The notes beneath the pieces were generated by a model. That model did not search any database and was not told the DNA's origin. It saw only the letters and a list, made by a program, of their open reading frames with translations. The translations under genes and the position numbers were made by a program. From assembly GCA_017541105.1 (NCBI GenBank), contig JAFXZS010000001.1:62001-126000 (forward strand): 64,000 nucleotides of DNA, in the 5' to 3' direction. Below, piece after piece: positions 50,373 through 58,521 of the stretch. Source of the DNA: Clostridia bacterium (GTDB lineage Bacteria; Bacillota; Clostridia; Christensenellales; Aristaeellaceae). Every line of letters begins with the position of its first letter. Position 1 is the first letter of the stretch.

Positions 50373-51074
50373 TTACCGGATGATGCTGGTTTTTGTTTCC
50401 AGAGATTCCCGTGTGGTCGCGCCGCTGGTGGCGTCCACACTGCTGTCAGCTTTTCCGATCAGCAGGACGACAACCGCCTGCATGGAAGGATCCACCCCGA
50501 GCTTTTCGCACAGCGCGTCATGGTTTGCTCCGTTCAGGGTCATGGTCGGGGAGGAAACAATTTTGACACCGTACCCCAGGGAAGCCGCGGCAATCACCAT
50601 GTTCTGCGCGGCGAGACCGCAGTCAAAATCCGCATTGGGGGATTTTGACCCGTCATTCCTGTAAATGATGATCGCCGCCGGAGAATCGCCGAGGGAAGCC
50701 TTTGCACCGCAGCCTCCCGCAGGCATCGCGGCAGGCGCGTCTCCTCCGGGCATTCCTTCCGGAGCGCCTTCAGGCTTTTCTCCCATGCCGGCAGGCGGCG
50801 TAAACCCTGCTCCGGGACCCGCGCCGGAACCGGCCAGCTCCTTCATGACATCCGGATCCGTGACGGCCACAAAGAACCATGGCTGCTGGTTGATGGCACT
50901 TGCCGCGGCCAGGCCGGCCCGGAGAATCGTTTCCAGATCATCGGACGAAACCGCTTCATCCGTAAAGGACTGGGTTGTTCCGGTATTCATGATGATATCA
51001 ACCGCTGTTTCAGCGCATGCAAAGGAAGACATCAGAACCAGAACTGCCAGCATCATCCCCATCATTCGTTTCAC
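50373..51074 (-). CDS. Exported nitroreductase-family protein with Gly/Pro/Met-rich insert
   Basis: A 233-residue protein with a signal peptide (MKRMMGMMLAVLVLMSSF, then ACAET), which makes it exported or lipid-anchored. The mature part has a nitroreductase-like fold (LETILRAGLAAASAINQQPWFFV, AQNMVIAAASLGYGVKIVSS). Around residues 82-130 an insert rich in Gly, Pro, Met and Ala (PPAGMGEKPEGAPEGMPGGD) interrupts the fold, ending in GGCGAK. Whether it binds FMN outside the cell is unclear. Its gene ends at the bidirectional terminator. Confidence 0.78.
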   Translation of the reverse strand: MKRMMGMMLAVLVLMSSFACAETAVDIIMNTGTTQSFTDEAVSSDDLETILRAGLAAASAINQQPWFFVAVTDPDVMKELAGSGAGPGAGFTPPAGMGEKPEGAPEGMPGGDAPAAMPAGGCGAKASLGDSPAAIIIYRNDGSKSPNADFDCGLAAQNMVIAAASLGYGVKIVSSPTMTLNGANHDALCEKLGVDPSMQAVVVLLIGKADSSVDATSGATTRESLETKTSIIR

Positions 51075-51531
51075 TATCCTAATCCTCCTTGTCTGTTTTG
51101 TTCACCCGCTTTCAGGCAACCGAATTATACAGCGCCAACCTTATATGAAGCTAAAGATGACCGCCAAGAAGGAATTCTTTCGTCTTCCGGCCGGGCCTGT
51201 CCGGCCGCCCGGAAGCGGACTGCCCGCGCATCTTTCCGGCGGATCCGGAGAATGCGCACGGCACATAAAAGGGAATAATACCCATTATTATGCAAAAATA
51301 AAAGCAAGCATGTATCATAAATACCACTTATAAACGATATTTACATCTTACATAACGCATCAGCCCCACTTTGATGCATAAACCGGACAGCTGCGGACGT
51401 GCCGCGGCCGCAGCGGGTTTTAGATTCCCATAAGGTTCCCTGGCTATGATAGGATCCGGCCGGCCGCAGGCATCCGTCAGAGGATGCCGCGGCCCGGCCG
51501 GAGGAAGACATCAGACGGGGAGGTATGCGGT
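51075..51531. other. 457-bp AT-rich non-coding interval
   Basis: No gene was found. The middle (51260-51360) is strongly AT-rich. The stretch from 51420 includes a TATGAT (51444) that could be a -10 box, but no good -35 was seen. It separates the nitroreductase from the decayed ABC genes. Confidence 0.5.
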
Positions 51532-52124
51532 TTGATCGAAGTCAGGCACCTGACAAAGCGGTACGGCAGCCATACGGCGGTATCGGATTTGAACTTTACG
51601 ATTCAGAACGGCGTTATCTACGGGTTTCTCGGACCAAACGGAGCCGGAAAATCCACTACCATGAATATTATTACCGGCTGCCTCGACGCAACGGACGGTG
51701 AAGTTCTTGTGGACGGGCATTCCATCAGCGAAGAGCCCATGCTGGCGAAGAAGCGAATCGGCTACCTGCCGGAACGACCACGCTGCATCTGGAAGCAAAC
51801 TGTGAAGAGGACGCGTTCCGGAACGTTCTGTCAGGCGTGGTGCAGATTGAGGAGCTTTCCGTCCGGAAGGGGGATCAGAGCCTGATCCTGGCAGACCTGA
51901 AGCCGGAAGGGAACGCGGAGATTCGGGCGCAGGTCTTTACAGCCTTTGCAGAGGCAAAAATCCCGCTGCTGGAGATGAAGAGCGTCCGGGCAAGCCTGGA
52001 GGATGTGTTCCTGGAGCTGACACAGGGCGATGTGCAGGTGCCCGCGGCCGGCAAAGAAACGGAAGCGCCGGATCATCCCTCCGGGAGTGAGGGGACGGAG
52101 GAGAAGGAGGCGATGGAAGAATGA
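51532..52124 (+). pseudogene. Decayed ABC-transporter ATPase (GldA-like), internally deleted and frameshifted
   Basis: A TTG start with GGGAGG upstream opens IEVRHLTKRYGSHTAVS with an intact Walker A (GPNGAGKSTTMNII), ending in KRIGYLPE near 51772. Reading then leaves frame into RPRCIWKQTVKRT. In another frame the tail TTLHLEANCEEDAFRN, then VQIEELSVRKGDQSLI and SVRASLEDVFLELT is the C-terminus of the same protein. The Q-loop, signature LSGGQ and Walker B regions (about 110 residues) are missing, so a deletion with frameshift is evident. The product cannot be a working ATPase. Confidence 0.85.
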
Positions 52125-52879
52125 CGGCAGTCCTGAAACGTGAGTTCGGATCATATTACAAAAACGGGATCGGCTGGCTGCTGGCGGCATTCCTGCTGAT
52201 TTTTGCCGGGATTTACTGCATGTCCTATAACCTGAGCGGATATACCGCCAAGTTTGAATATGTTCTTTCCGCGATCTCCTTTATCTACCTGATTGCAGTC
52301 CCGATTATCTCCATGCGCGCGCTGGCAGAGGAAAAACGGCAGAAAACGGACCAGCTGCTTTATTCGCTGCCTGTGCGGCTGTCCGGGGTCGTGATCGGGA
52401 AATACCTGGGGATGCTGGCTGTTCTTGCTTTGCCTGTGCTGATTCTGGCACTGTACCCCCTGATTCTTTCGCAGTTCGGAACGATTCAGTATGCTTCCGC
52501 ATACGGAGCGTTATTCGCTTTCTTCCTGCTGGGAGCATGCCTTCTGTCCATCGGCCTGTTTATTTCCTCCGTGACGGAGAGCCAGGTAGCTGCCGCCGTG
52601 ATCACACTGGTGACAATGCTGCTGCTGTATTTCATGACCGGGCTTTCCGGCTTTGTATCCACAGAGGCTTCCGCTTCACTGATTGCGCTGATGATTCTGG
52701 TTGTGGTTTTCGCGGTGATCCTGCAGCTGCTGGCAAAGAATCCGGTGATCAGCATTCTTACGGCGGCTGCCGGCTGCGGGGCACTGTATATCTGGTACGC
52801 GGGAAATCCCGGCGTGTTTGCCGACCTGTTTGCCGCCCTGAAAAGGCGCAGGGCCGGCTGTCCGGGAATTACCTATTGA
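52121..52879 (+). pseudogene. ABC-2-type permease (GldF-like), apparently truncated at the C-terminus
   Basis: A 252-residue polytopic membrane protein with five or six visible helices and the N-terminal TAVLKREFGSYYKNGIGW of Gld-type permeases. Its C-terminal end is unusual: after the penultimate helix, FADLFAALKRRRAGCPGITY replaces the expected final helix and DRF-type loop. With its ATPase partner broken, it is probably a remnant, though the remaining reading frame is intact. The stop codon lies inside the following -35 box. Confidence 0.6.
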
Positions 52880-52904
52880 CACAGTAGGCAAGTAGTTATA
52901 TAAT
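52872..52904 (+). promoter_or_regulatory. Promoter and dyad operator of nifS-iscU (copy 1)
   Basis: TTGACA (52876-52881) and TATAAT (52899-52904), 17-bp spacer, are both perfect. The dyad CCTAnTGnnnCAnTAGG spans 52872-52888, centred on the -35 box. It is repeated almost exactly at 54520. It may be an operator of an Rrf2-type (IscR/CymR-like) regulator (inference). Confidence 0.8.
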
Positions 52905-52935
52905 GCAGATGAAATCCAGGGGAGGAGTGAAACGC

Positions 52936-54120
52936 TTGATTTATGCTGATAACGCCGCAACAACAAAAATGAGCGATGCGGCTGTGGAGGCCATGCTGGC
53001 CGCCGTTCGCGAGAATTACGGAAACCCATCCAGCCTGTACAGTACCGGCCAGCGGGCAAAGGAAGCGCTGGAAGAAGCCCGCCGGACCATCGCGGCCGTG
53101 ATCGGGGCAGAGCCCCGTGAGATTCTGTTCACTTCAGGAGGCAGCGAATCGGATAACCAGGCCATTCTGTCCGCCGCGGCAGAAGGCCGAAGGAACGGGA
53201 AAACGCATATCCTTTCCTCGGCGTTTGAGCATCACGCGGTGCTGCATACGCTGGAGAAACTGAAGAAGGAAGGCTTTGATATCACCCTGCTGGACGTGCA
53301 TGAAAACGGGATCGTCCGTCCGGAGGAAGTGAAGGCCGCGATCCGGGAAGATACCTGCCTGGTTACGATCATGTATGCCAACAACGAGATCGGAACCATT
53401 CAGCCGATTCGGGAGATCGGAGCCATCTGCCGGGAACGGGGGGTGCTGTTCCACACGGACGCGGTGCAGGCCGTCGGGCATATCCCGGTTCACACGAAAG
53501 AGGACGGGGTGGATCTGCTTTCCGCTTCCGCGCACAAGTTCCACGGCCCCAAAGGAGTCGGCTTTCTGTACGCGCGGAAAGGGGTGCGCCTGACGAACCT
53601 GATTGAGGGAGGCGCGCAGGAAAACGGGAAACGCGCCGGAACCGAGAATGTTCCGGGAATCGTCGCCATGGCCGCGGCGCTGCAGGAAGCGGACGCGCAA
53701 ATGCGGCAGGGGGCTGCCGCCCTGGCGGAGAAAAGAGACAGGCTGATCCGGGGCCTGAAACGGATTCCCCACGCCGCGCTGAACGGGGATGAAACGCGCA
53801 GGCTTCCGGGAAATGTGAATTTCTGCTTTGAGGGCATCGAAGGGGAATCCCTGCTGCTTCTGCTGGATGACAAGGGGATCGAAGCATCATCAGGCAGCGC
53901 CTGTACATCCGGATCCCTGGATCCGAGCCATGTGCTGCTGGCAATCGGCCGGGTCCATGATGTTGCCCACGGATCGCTCCGGCTGAGCATCGGAGAAGAA
54001 CTGACGGACGCGGATCTGGATTATATCATCCAGTCAGTGGCGGAGACTGTGGAATACCTGAGAAGCTTTTCACCGATCTGGCGTGACCTGGAGAGCGGGA
54101 AAAAACCGCACTTACTGTAA
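52936..54120 (+). CDS. nifS: Cysteine desulfurase (NifS/IscS family)
   Basis: A 394-residue PLP enzyme that removes sulfur from cysteine for Fe-S cluster assembly. The PLP Lys is at about residue 201 (SASAHKFHGPKG), the catalytic Cys at about 323 (SGSACTSGSLDPSH), and IYADNAATTKMSD begins the protein. A TTG start at 52936 behind GGAGGAG is the best fit; a GTG at 52927 lies too close to the site. iscU follows 14 bp downstream, so the two form an assembly operon. Confidence 0.95.
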   Translation: MIYADNAATTKMSDAAVEAMLAAVRENYGNPSSLYSTGQRAKEALEEARRTIAAVIGAEPREILFTSGGSESDNQAILSAAAEGRRNGKTHILSSAFEHHAVLHTLEKLKKEGFDITLLDVHENGIVRPEEVKAAIREDTCLVTIMYANNEIGTIQPIREIGAICRERGVLFHTDAVQAVGHIPVHTKEDGVDLLSASAHKFHGPKGVGFLYARKGVRLTNLIEGGAQENGKRAGTENVPGIVAMAAALQEADAQMRQGAAALAEKRDRLIRGLKRIPHAALNGDETRRLPGNVNFCFEGIEGESLLLLLDDKGIEASSGSACTSGSLDPSHVLLAIGRVHDVAHGSLRLSIGEELTDADLDYIIQSVAETVEYLRSFSPIWRDLESGKKPHLL

Positions 54121-54134
54121 GAGGAGGCTGCATT

Positions 54135-54527
54135 ATGGCATTATACAGCGAAAAAGTGATGGATCATTTCCGGAATCCGAGAAACGTGGGCGTCATTGAG
54201 GACGCGAACGGCATCGGGGAAGTCGGGAACGCAAAATGCGGGGATATCATGAAGATGTACCTGAAGATCGAAGATGAGATCATTCAGGATGTAAAATTTG
54301 AGACCTTCGGATGCGGCAGCGCGATCGCTTCCAGTTCCATGGCAACGGAGCTGATCAAGGGAAAACCCGTGTCGGAAGCCATGAAGCTGACCAATCAGGC
54401 GGTGGCGGAAGCGCTGGACGGGCTGCCGGCCTATAAAATGCACTGTTCCGTTCTGGCGGAGGAAGCAATTCACGCGGCGCTGGAGGATTATCGCAGCCGG
54501 ACGGAAAAAATCCATAAACCCTATTGA
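54135..54527 (+). CDS. iscU: Fe-S cluster scaffold protein IscU/NifU
   Basis: A 130-residue U-type scaffold on which Fe-S clusters form. The three cluster Cys residues are at 35 (AKCGD), 60 (GCGSAIASSS) and 104 (HCSVLAEE), with Asp37 after the first. The N-terminal ALYSEKVMDHFRNPRNVG is typical. It is coupled with nifS. Its stop codon lies inside the -35 box of the next promoter. Confidence 0.97.
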   Translation: MALYSEKVMDHFRNPRNVGVIEDANGIGEVGNAKCGDIMKMYLKIEDEIIQDVKFETFGCGSAIASSSMATELIKGKPVSEAMKLTNQAVAEALDGLPAYKMHCSVLAEEAIHAALEDYRSRTEKIHKPY

Positions 54528-54552
54528 CATAGTAGGCAAATGGTGATATGAT
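54520..54552 (+). promoter_or_regulatory. Promoter and dyad operator of the cys leader/metY unit (copy 2)
   Basis: TTGACA (54524-54529) and TATGAT (54547-54552), 17-bp spacer. The dyad CCTAnTGnnnTAnTAGG spans 54520-54536. Over about 40 bases this site differs from copy 1 at only a few positions, and the match extends past the -10 into ATGCAGA. Confidence 0.8.
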
Positions 54553-54583
54553 GCAGACAAGCTGATGAGAGGAGGCGCCGGAA

Positions 54584-54703
54584 ATGTTCGTGAAGGGCGG
54601 TCAGAGCATGATGTGTTGTCGAATGCAGTTCTCCCGGGCATGTACTGTGGCAGGGGCGTTCGGCCTGTATCCTGTGCGCCTCCGGATTACACGATGTTGC
54701 TGA
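54584..54703 (+). CDS. Cys-rich 39-residue leader peptide (attenuator uORF)
   Basis: A short ORF of 39 codons with a strong AGAGGAGG site 7 bp before the ATG. It encodes five Cys, placed at 11-12 (tandem), 20 and 38-39 (the last two before the stop). It lies between a promoter and the metY gene and overlaps one strand of a predicted antiterminator. It looks like a cysteine-sensing leader peptide, and no function as a protein is needed. Confidence 0.7.
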   Translation: MFVKGGQSMMCCRMQFSRACTVAGAFGLYPVRLRITRCC

Positions 54704-54734
54704 GCCGTGTTCATCCTGATGCCTTTGCCCGGGA
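54632..54734 (+). promoter_or_regulatory. Predicted antiterminator pairing in the cys leader
   Basis: TCCCGGGCA (54632-54640, codons 17-19 of the leader ORF) is perfectly complementary to TGCCCGGGA (54726-54734). The latter overlaps the left arm of the terminator at 54729-54738. The two structures are mutually exclusive. A ribosome stalled at tandem Cys codons 11-12 would leave 54632-54640 free and favour antitermination. Confidence 0.65.
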
Positions 54735-54761
54735 GCTTCCGTAACAAGCCCCCGGTTTTTT
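54729..54761 (+). terminator. Intrinsic terminator of the cysteine attenuator
   Basis: CCGGGAGCTT (54729-54738) pairs with AAGCCCCCGG (54746-54755), with one A/C mismatch and loop CCGTAAC, followed by six T residues (54756-54761). It lies 45 bp before the metY start. Confidence 0.8.
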
Positions 54762-54806
54762 ATGCCGGATCAAGGACAGAAAAAAAGGAAAAAGGAGAAA
54801 TGGATC

Positions 54807-56093
54807 ATGAGCAATTACAGATTTGAAACACTGCAGCTTCATGTGGGGCAGGAACAGCCGGATCCGGCAACAGATGCCCGGGCCGTACCGATTTATCAGA
54901 CAACTTCCTATGTGTTCAGGAACAGCCGGCATGCCGCCGACCGCTTCGGCCTCGCGGACGCGGGCAATATCTACGGCCGGCTGACCAATTCCACCCAGGA
55001 GGTGCTGGAGAAGCGCATCGCGGCTCTGGAGGGCGGAAGCGCTGCCCTGGCAGTGGCATCCGGAGCGGCAGCCATCACCTATACCGTTCAGGCGCTGGCT
55101 GCCGGCGGCGGCCACATCGTGGCCCAGAAAACCATTTACGGGGGAAGCTTCAATCTCCTGGGGCACACACTGCCGCAGTACGGCATTGAAACCACCTTCG
55201 TCAACGCCCACGACCTCCGGGAAGTGGAAGGGGCCATCCGGGAAAACACCCGGGCGATCTATCTGGAAACGCTGGGGAATCCCAACAGCGATATTCCGGA
55301 CATAGACGCGATCGCTGAGATCGCGCACCGCCACGGGCTTCCGCTGGTGATTGACAACACGTTCGGTACCCCTTACCTGATCCGGCCGATTGAGCACGGC
55401 GCGGATATCGTGGTGCACTCCGCGACCAAGTTTATCGGCGGGCACGGCACGACACTGGGCGGAATCATCGTGGAATCCGGAAAGTTCAACTGGAAAGCCG
55501 GCGGAAAGTATCCGAACATCGCGGATCCGAATCCGAGTTACCACGGCGTTTCCTTCTATGACGCGGTCGGTCCGGCAGCCTTTGTGACCTATATCCGGGC
55601 CATCCTGCTGCGGGATACCGGCGCGGCCATTTCTCCCTTCAATGCCTTCCTGCTGCTGCAGGGCGTGGAAACGCTTTCCCTCCGGCTGGACAGGCATGCG
55701 GAGAATACCCGGAAGGTGGTGGAATACCTGCGGAACCATCCGTCGGTGGAAAAGGTCAACCATCCCTCCCTGCCGGACCATCCGGATCACGCCCTGTACG
55801 AAAAGTATTTTCCGAACGGCGGCGCATCGATCTTCACCTTTGAGATCAAGGGCGGGCAGAAGGAAGCCTGGACGTTTATCGACCATCTGGAAATCTTCTC
55901 CCTGCTGGCCAATGTGGCGGACGTGAAGAGCCTTGTGATTCATCCGGCTTCCACCACGCATTCCCAGCTTTCAGAGGAGGAACTGCTGGACCAGGGAATC
56001 AAGCCGAATACCATCCGGCTTTCCATCGGAACAGAGCATATAGACGATATCATCGCGGACCTGGAAAAAGGATTCCGGGCCGCAAACAGCTGA
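54807..56093 (+). CDS. metY: O-acetylhomoserine sulfhydrylase (MetY-type)
   Basis: A 428-residue PLP enzyme of the Cys/Met metabolism family. It makes homocysteine from O-acetylhomoserine and sulfide. ARAVPIYQTTSYVF, the PLP Lys at about residue 208 (VVHSATKFIGGHGTTLGG), PHP-like segment FHGVSFYD-type YHGVSFYDAV and LPDHPDHALYEKYFPNGGASIFTFEIKGG fit the OAH-sulfhydrylase branch rather than cystathionine gamma-synthase, with its longer insert near residue 220. It starts at ATG 54807 (AAAGGAG site) and is controlled by the attenuator. Confidence 0.93.
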   Translation: MSNYRFETLQLHVGQEQPDPATDARAVPIYQTTSYVFRNSRHAADRFGLADAGNIYGRLTNSTQEVLEKRIAALEGGSAALAVASGAAAITYTVQALAAGGGHIVAQKTIYGGSFNLLGHTLPQYGIETTFVNAHDLREVEGAIRENTRAIYLETLGNPNSDIPDIDAIAEIAHRHGLPLVIDNTFGTPYLIRPIEHGADIVVHSATKFIGGHGTTLGGIIVESGKFNWKAGGKYPNIADPNPSYHGVSFYDAVGPAAFVTYIRAILLRDTGAAISPFNAFLLLQGVETLSLRLDRHAENTRKVVEYLRNHPSVEKVNHPSLPDHPDHALYEKYFPNGGASIFTFEIKGGQKEAWTFIDHLEIFSLLANVADVKSLVIHPASTTHSQLSEEELLDQGIKPNTIRLSIGTEHIDDIIADLEKGFRAANS

Positions 56094-56118
56094 CAGACGG
56101 TAAAAAACCCATTATAAT
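56090..56118 (+). promoter_or_regulatory. Promoter for cysK
   Basis: CTGACA (56090-56095) and TATAAT (56113-56118) with a 17-bp spacer. As at 52872 and 54520, the -35 box contains the stop codon of the gene before it. The CCTA/TAGG dyad is absent here. Confidence 0.6.
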
Positions 56119-56149
56119 ACAGGAGCAACAATAAAAGGAGGAAGGAACC

Positions 56150-57082
56150 ATGTCCAATATTTACAAAGGAACGCTTGGCCTGATCGGGAATACTCCCCTG
56201 GTGGAGGTTGCCAATATCGAAAAGGAACTGAACCTGAAGGCGACGGTGCTGGTAAAGCTTGAGTACTTCAATCCCGCCGGAAGCGTAAAGGACCGTATCG
56301 CAAAGGCGATGATCGAGGACGCGGAAGCCCGGGGCCTGCTGAAGGAAGGTTCCGTGATCATTGAGCCCACCAGCGGCAATACGGGCATCGGGCTTGCGGC
56401 CATTGCCGCTGCCAAGGGCTACAGGATTATCCTGACGATGCCGGAAACGATGAGCGTGGAGCGCAGGAATATCCTTAAAGCCTACGGCGCCGAACTGGTG
56501 CTGACCGAAGGCGCAAAGGGAATGAAAGGCGCCATCGCGAAGGCGGAAGAACTGGCGAAGGAGATTCCGGGCAGCTTTATTCCCGGCCAGTTTGTCAACC
56601 CGGCAAATCCGGCCATTCATAAGGCGACCACGGGGCCTGAAATCTGGAGGGATACGGACGGGAAGGTCGATATCTTTATCGCCGGCGTCGGAACGGGCGG
56701 CACCGTGACCGGCACAGGCGAGTACCTGAAGGAACAGAATCCGGCCGTGAAGGTCGTGGCGATTGAGCCGGAAGATTCCCCGGTGCTGTCGGAAGGCCGT
56801 GCGGGTGCGCATAAGATTCAGGGAATCGGCGCGGGCTTTGTGCCGGACGTGCTGAACACGAAGGTTTACGACGAGGTCTTTAAGGCATCCAACGCGGACG
56901 CTTTTGCGACGGCAAAACTGCTGGCGAGAAAAGAAGGCATCTCCGTCGGGATTTCCTCCGGCGCGGCGCTCTTCGGCGCCATTGAACTGGCCAGGCGGCC
57001 TGAAAACGAGGGGAAAGTGATCGTGGCGCTGCTTCCCGACAGCGGTGACCGGTATTATTCCACCCCCCTGTTTACCGAATAA
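56150..57082 (+). CDS. cysK: Cysteine synthase A
   Basis: A 310-residue O-acetylserine sulfhydrylase. The PLP Lys is at about residue 47 ([11 protein letters not shown]), TSGNTG binds the substrate ([12 protein letters not shown]), and [14 protein letters not shown] binds the phosphate of PLP. It makes cysteine from O-acetylserine and sulfide. It is 56 bp after metY with its own promoter, so cysteine and homocysteine branches are placed side by side. Confidence 0.97.
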   Translation: MSNIYKGTLGLIGNTPLVEVANIEKELNLKATVLVKLEYFNPAGSVKDRIAKAMIEDAEARGLLKEGSVIIEPTSGNTGIGLAAIAAAKGYRIILTMPETMSVERRNILKAYGAELVLTEGAKGMKGAIAKAEELAKEIPGSFIPGQFVNPANPAIHKATTGPEIWRDTDGKVDIFIAGVGTGGTVTGTGEYLKEQNPAVKVVAIEPEDSPVLSEGRAGAHKIQGIGAGFVPDVLNTKVYDEVFKASNADAFATAKLLARKEGISVGISSGAALFGAIELARRPENEGKVIVALLPDSGDRYYSTPLFTE

Positions 57083-57112
57083 ACGCTTCACTATCCATGT
57101 AAAACGCATTTC

Positions 57113-57147
57113 AAAACGCGCGTCCCGGCGGATGCGCGTTTTGCTTT
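57113..57147 (+). terminator. Intrinsic terminator after cysK
   Basis: AAAACGCGC (57113-57121) pairs with GCGCGTTTT (57134-57142) around a GC-rich loop, followed by GCTTTG. The A and T runs in the stem make it a probable bidirectional terminator. Confidence 0.7.
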
Positions 57148-57148
57148 G

Positions 57149-57177
57149 TTGACCATCTCCGTTGAAGATGGTATGAT
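57149..57177 (+). promoter_or_regulatory. Promoter of the sugar kinase gene
   Basis: TTGACC (57149-57154) and TATGAT (57172-57177), 17-bp spacer, about 60 bp before the start codon. Confidence 0.65.
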
Positions 57178-57239
57178 AAATAAAACATCTGACGGGTGAC
57201 CGATATTTGACGAATATGCTGAAAGCAGGAGAAAACAGA

Positions 57240-58199
57240 ATGTATGATGTGATTGCGCTGGGAGAACTGCTGATTGATTTCGCGCCTTGTTCCGTCAGCG
57301 ACACGGGGTATCCGGTGCTCGCGGCCAACCCCGGAGGCGCGCCGGGGAACTTCCTGGCCGCGCTTGCCCGATACGGATGCAGCACGGCGATGATCGGAAA
57401 GGTGGGGGAGGACACCTTCGGAAAACTGCTGATCCGGACAGCGAAGGACGCGGGGATCGATCCTGCCGGCATTGTCATGGATCCGGCGGTTTTTACCACG
57501 CTGGCCTTTGTTTCGCTGGATGCTTCCGGGAACCGGGACTTCAGTTTTGCCCGGAAACCCGGGGCCGATACCTGCCTGACGCCGGCGGAAGTGGACGAAT
57601 CGCTGTTTGAAGGCGCGAAGGTGTTCCACTTCGGGACCCTGTCGCTGACGGACGAGCCCGCCGCGTCCGCGACCCGGTATGCCGTGAAACTGGCGAAGGA
57701 ACGGAAGATGCTGATCAGCGTGGATCCGAATCTGCGCAAGCCGCTGTGGAAACGGGAGGAAGACGCGAAGGCGGCCATGGAATGGAGTCTGCACCAGGCG
57801 GATATCGTCAAGATCAGCGATGAGGAAATCTCCTGGTTATGGGGCCTGTCCCCGGAGGAAGGCGCGCGGAAGCTGCTGGAAGAGTACGGCGTATCGCTGG
57901 TCTACGCGACCCTGGGCCCGAAGGGCAGCCATGCCGCCACCCGCTCCCGGAAGGTTACGGTGCCGAGCCCCGCGGGGATTCATGTGGTGGATACGACCGG
58001 CGCGGGGGATATCTTCGGCGGCAGCGCGATGAGCCAGCTGATTCAGTGCGGGAAACATCCGGCGGATCTGACAGAAGAGGAACTGGAGCGCATTGTTCGT
58101 TTCGCGTGCACGGCGGCCAGCCTTTCCACCCAGAAGCACGGCGGAATCACGAGCGTGCCCGCTCCGGAGGAAATCCGTAAGCTCATCGGCGGCATATGA
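57240..58199 (+). CDS. PfkB-family carbohydrate kinase (fructokinase-like)
   Basis: A 319-residue PfkB kinase. MYDVIALGELLIDF begins it, the GGAPGNFLAALARYG motif and DTTGAGDIFGGSAM with the catalytic Asp are both present. Residue pattern NPGGAPGNF and SVDPNLRKPLWK matches bacterial fructokinases that also accept related ketoses. It differs from the BMC-linked rbsK. It is monocistronic. Confidence 0.92.
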   Translation: MYDVIALGELLIDFAPCSVSDTGYPVLAANPGGAPGNFLAALARYGCSTAMIGKVGEDTFGKLLIRTAKDAGIDPAGIVMDPAVFTTLAFVSLDASGNRDFSFARKPGADTCLTPAEVDESLFEGAKVFHFGTLSLTDEPAASATRYAVKLAKERKMLISVDPNLRKPLWKREEDAKAAMEWSLHQADIVKISDEEISWLWGLSPEEGARKLLEEYGVSLVYATLGPKGSHAATRSRKVTVPSPAGIHVVDTTGAGDIFGGSAMSQLIQCGKHPADLTEEELERIVRFACTAASLSTQKHGGITSVPAPEEIRKLIGGI

Positions 58200-58290
58200 C
58201 CCGGTATGTGCCCGTTTCCCGCGCCGCGGCGGCGGTGCGAAGGCGCTTCACCGGGAGATCAGGGAAGAAAAAGCAGGGAAGCCATTACGG

Positions 58291-58316
58291 CGCCCGCCCA
58301 AACGGCGGGCGTATTT
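58291..58316 (+). terminator. Probable terminator after the sugar kinase
   Basis: CGCCCGCC (58291-58298) pairs perfectly with GGCGGGCG (58304-58311), loop CAAAC, followed by TATTT. The short T tract suggests modest efficiency. Confidence 0.6.
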
Positions 58317-58385
58317 GGCGGACAGGGATTCCGGCGGTTCAGGGAGGCCGGGCCGGCTGATTACGGCACAAAGCCGATGCCGTGC

Positions 58386-58414
58386 TTTACTTTCCTGAAT
58401 TTGTCTGGTAAAAT
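58386..58414 (+). promoter_or_regulatory. Promoter of the rnf operon
   Basis: TTTACT (58386-58391) and TAAAAT (58409-58414), 17-bp spacer, about 110 bp upstream of rnfC. In the leader, GGCACAG (about 58446) and CTGTGCC (about 58484) can pair across a C/A-rich loop, just before the start region. The remaining 58200-58385 gap holds only the kinase terminator. Confidence 0.55.
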
Positions 58415-58521
58415 ATAGATAATCAGAACATCACAGCTTCGGCACGGCACAGGGATCATCCCAGGATTTCATCCCAGGGTCAGCTGTGCCTCGGCGGGAT
58501 GGGGAAAGGAGTCGGCATACA

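Noticed and set aside
54563-54806. A T-box leader before metY
   Set aside because: No T-box core sequence or specifier/anticodon-like long leader was seen. A translated Cys-rich ORF explains the region better.
58446-58490. The GGCACAG/CTGTGCC inverted repeat as an rnf riboswitch
   Set aside because: A single 7-bp stem without any conserved aptamer sequence is not enough to name a riboswitch.
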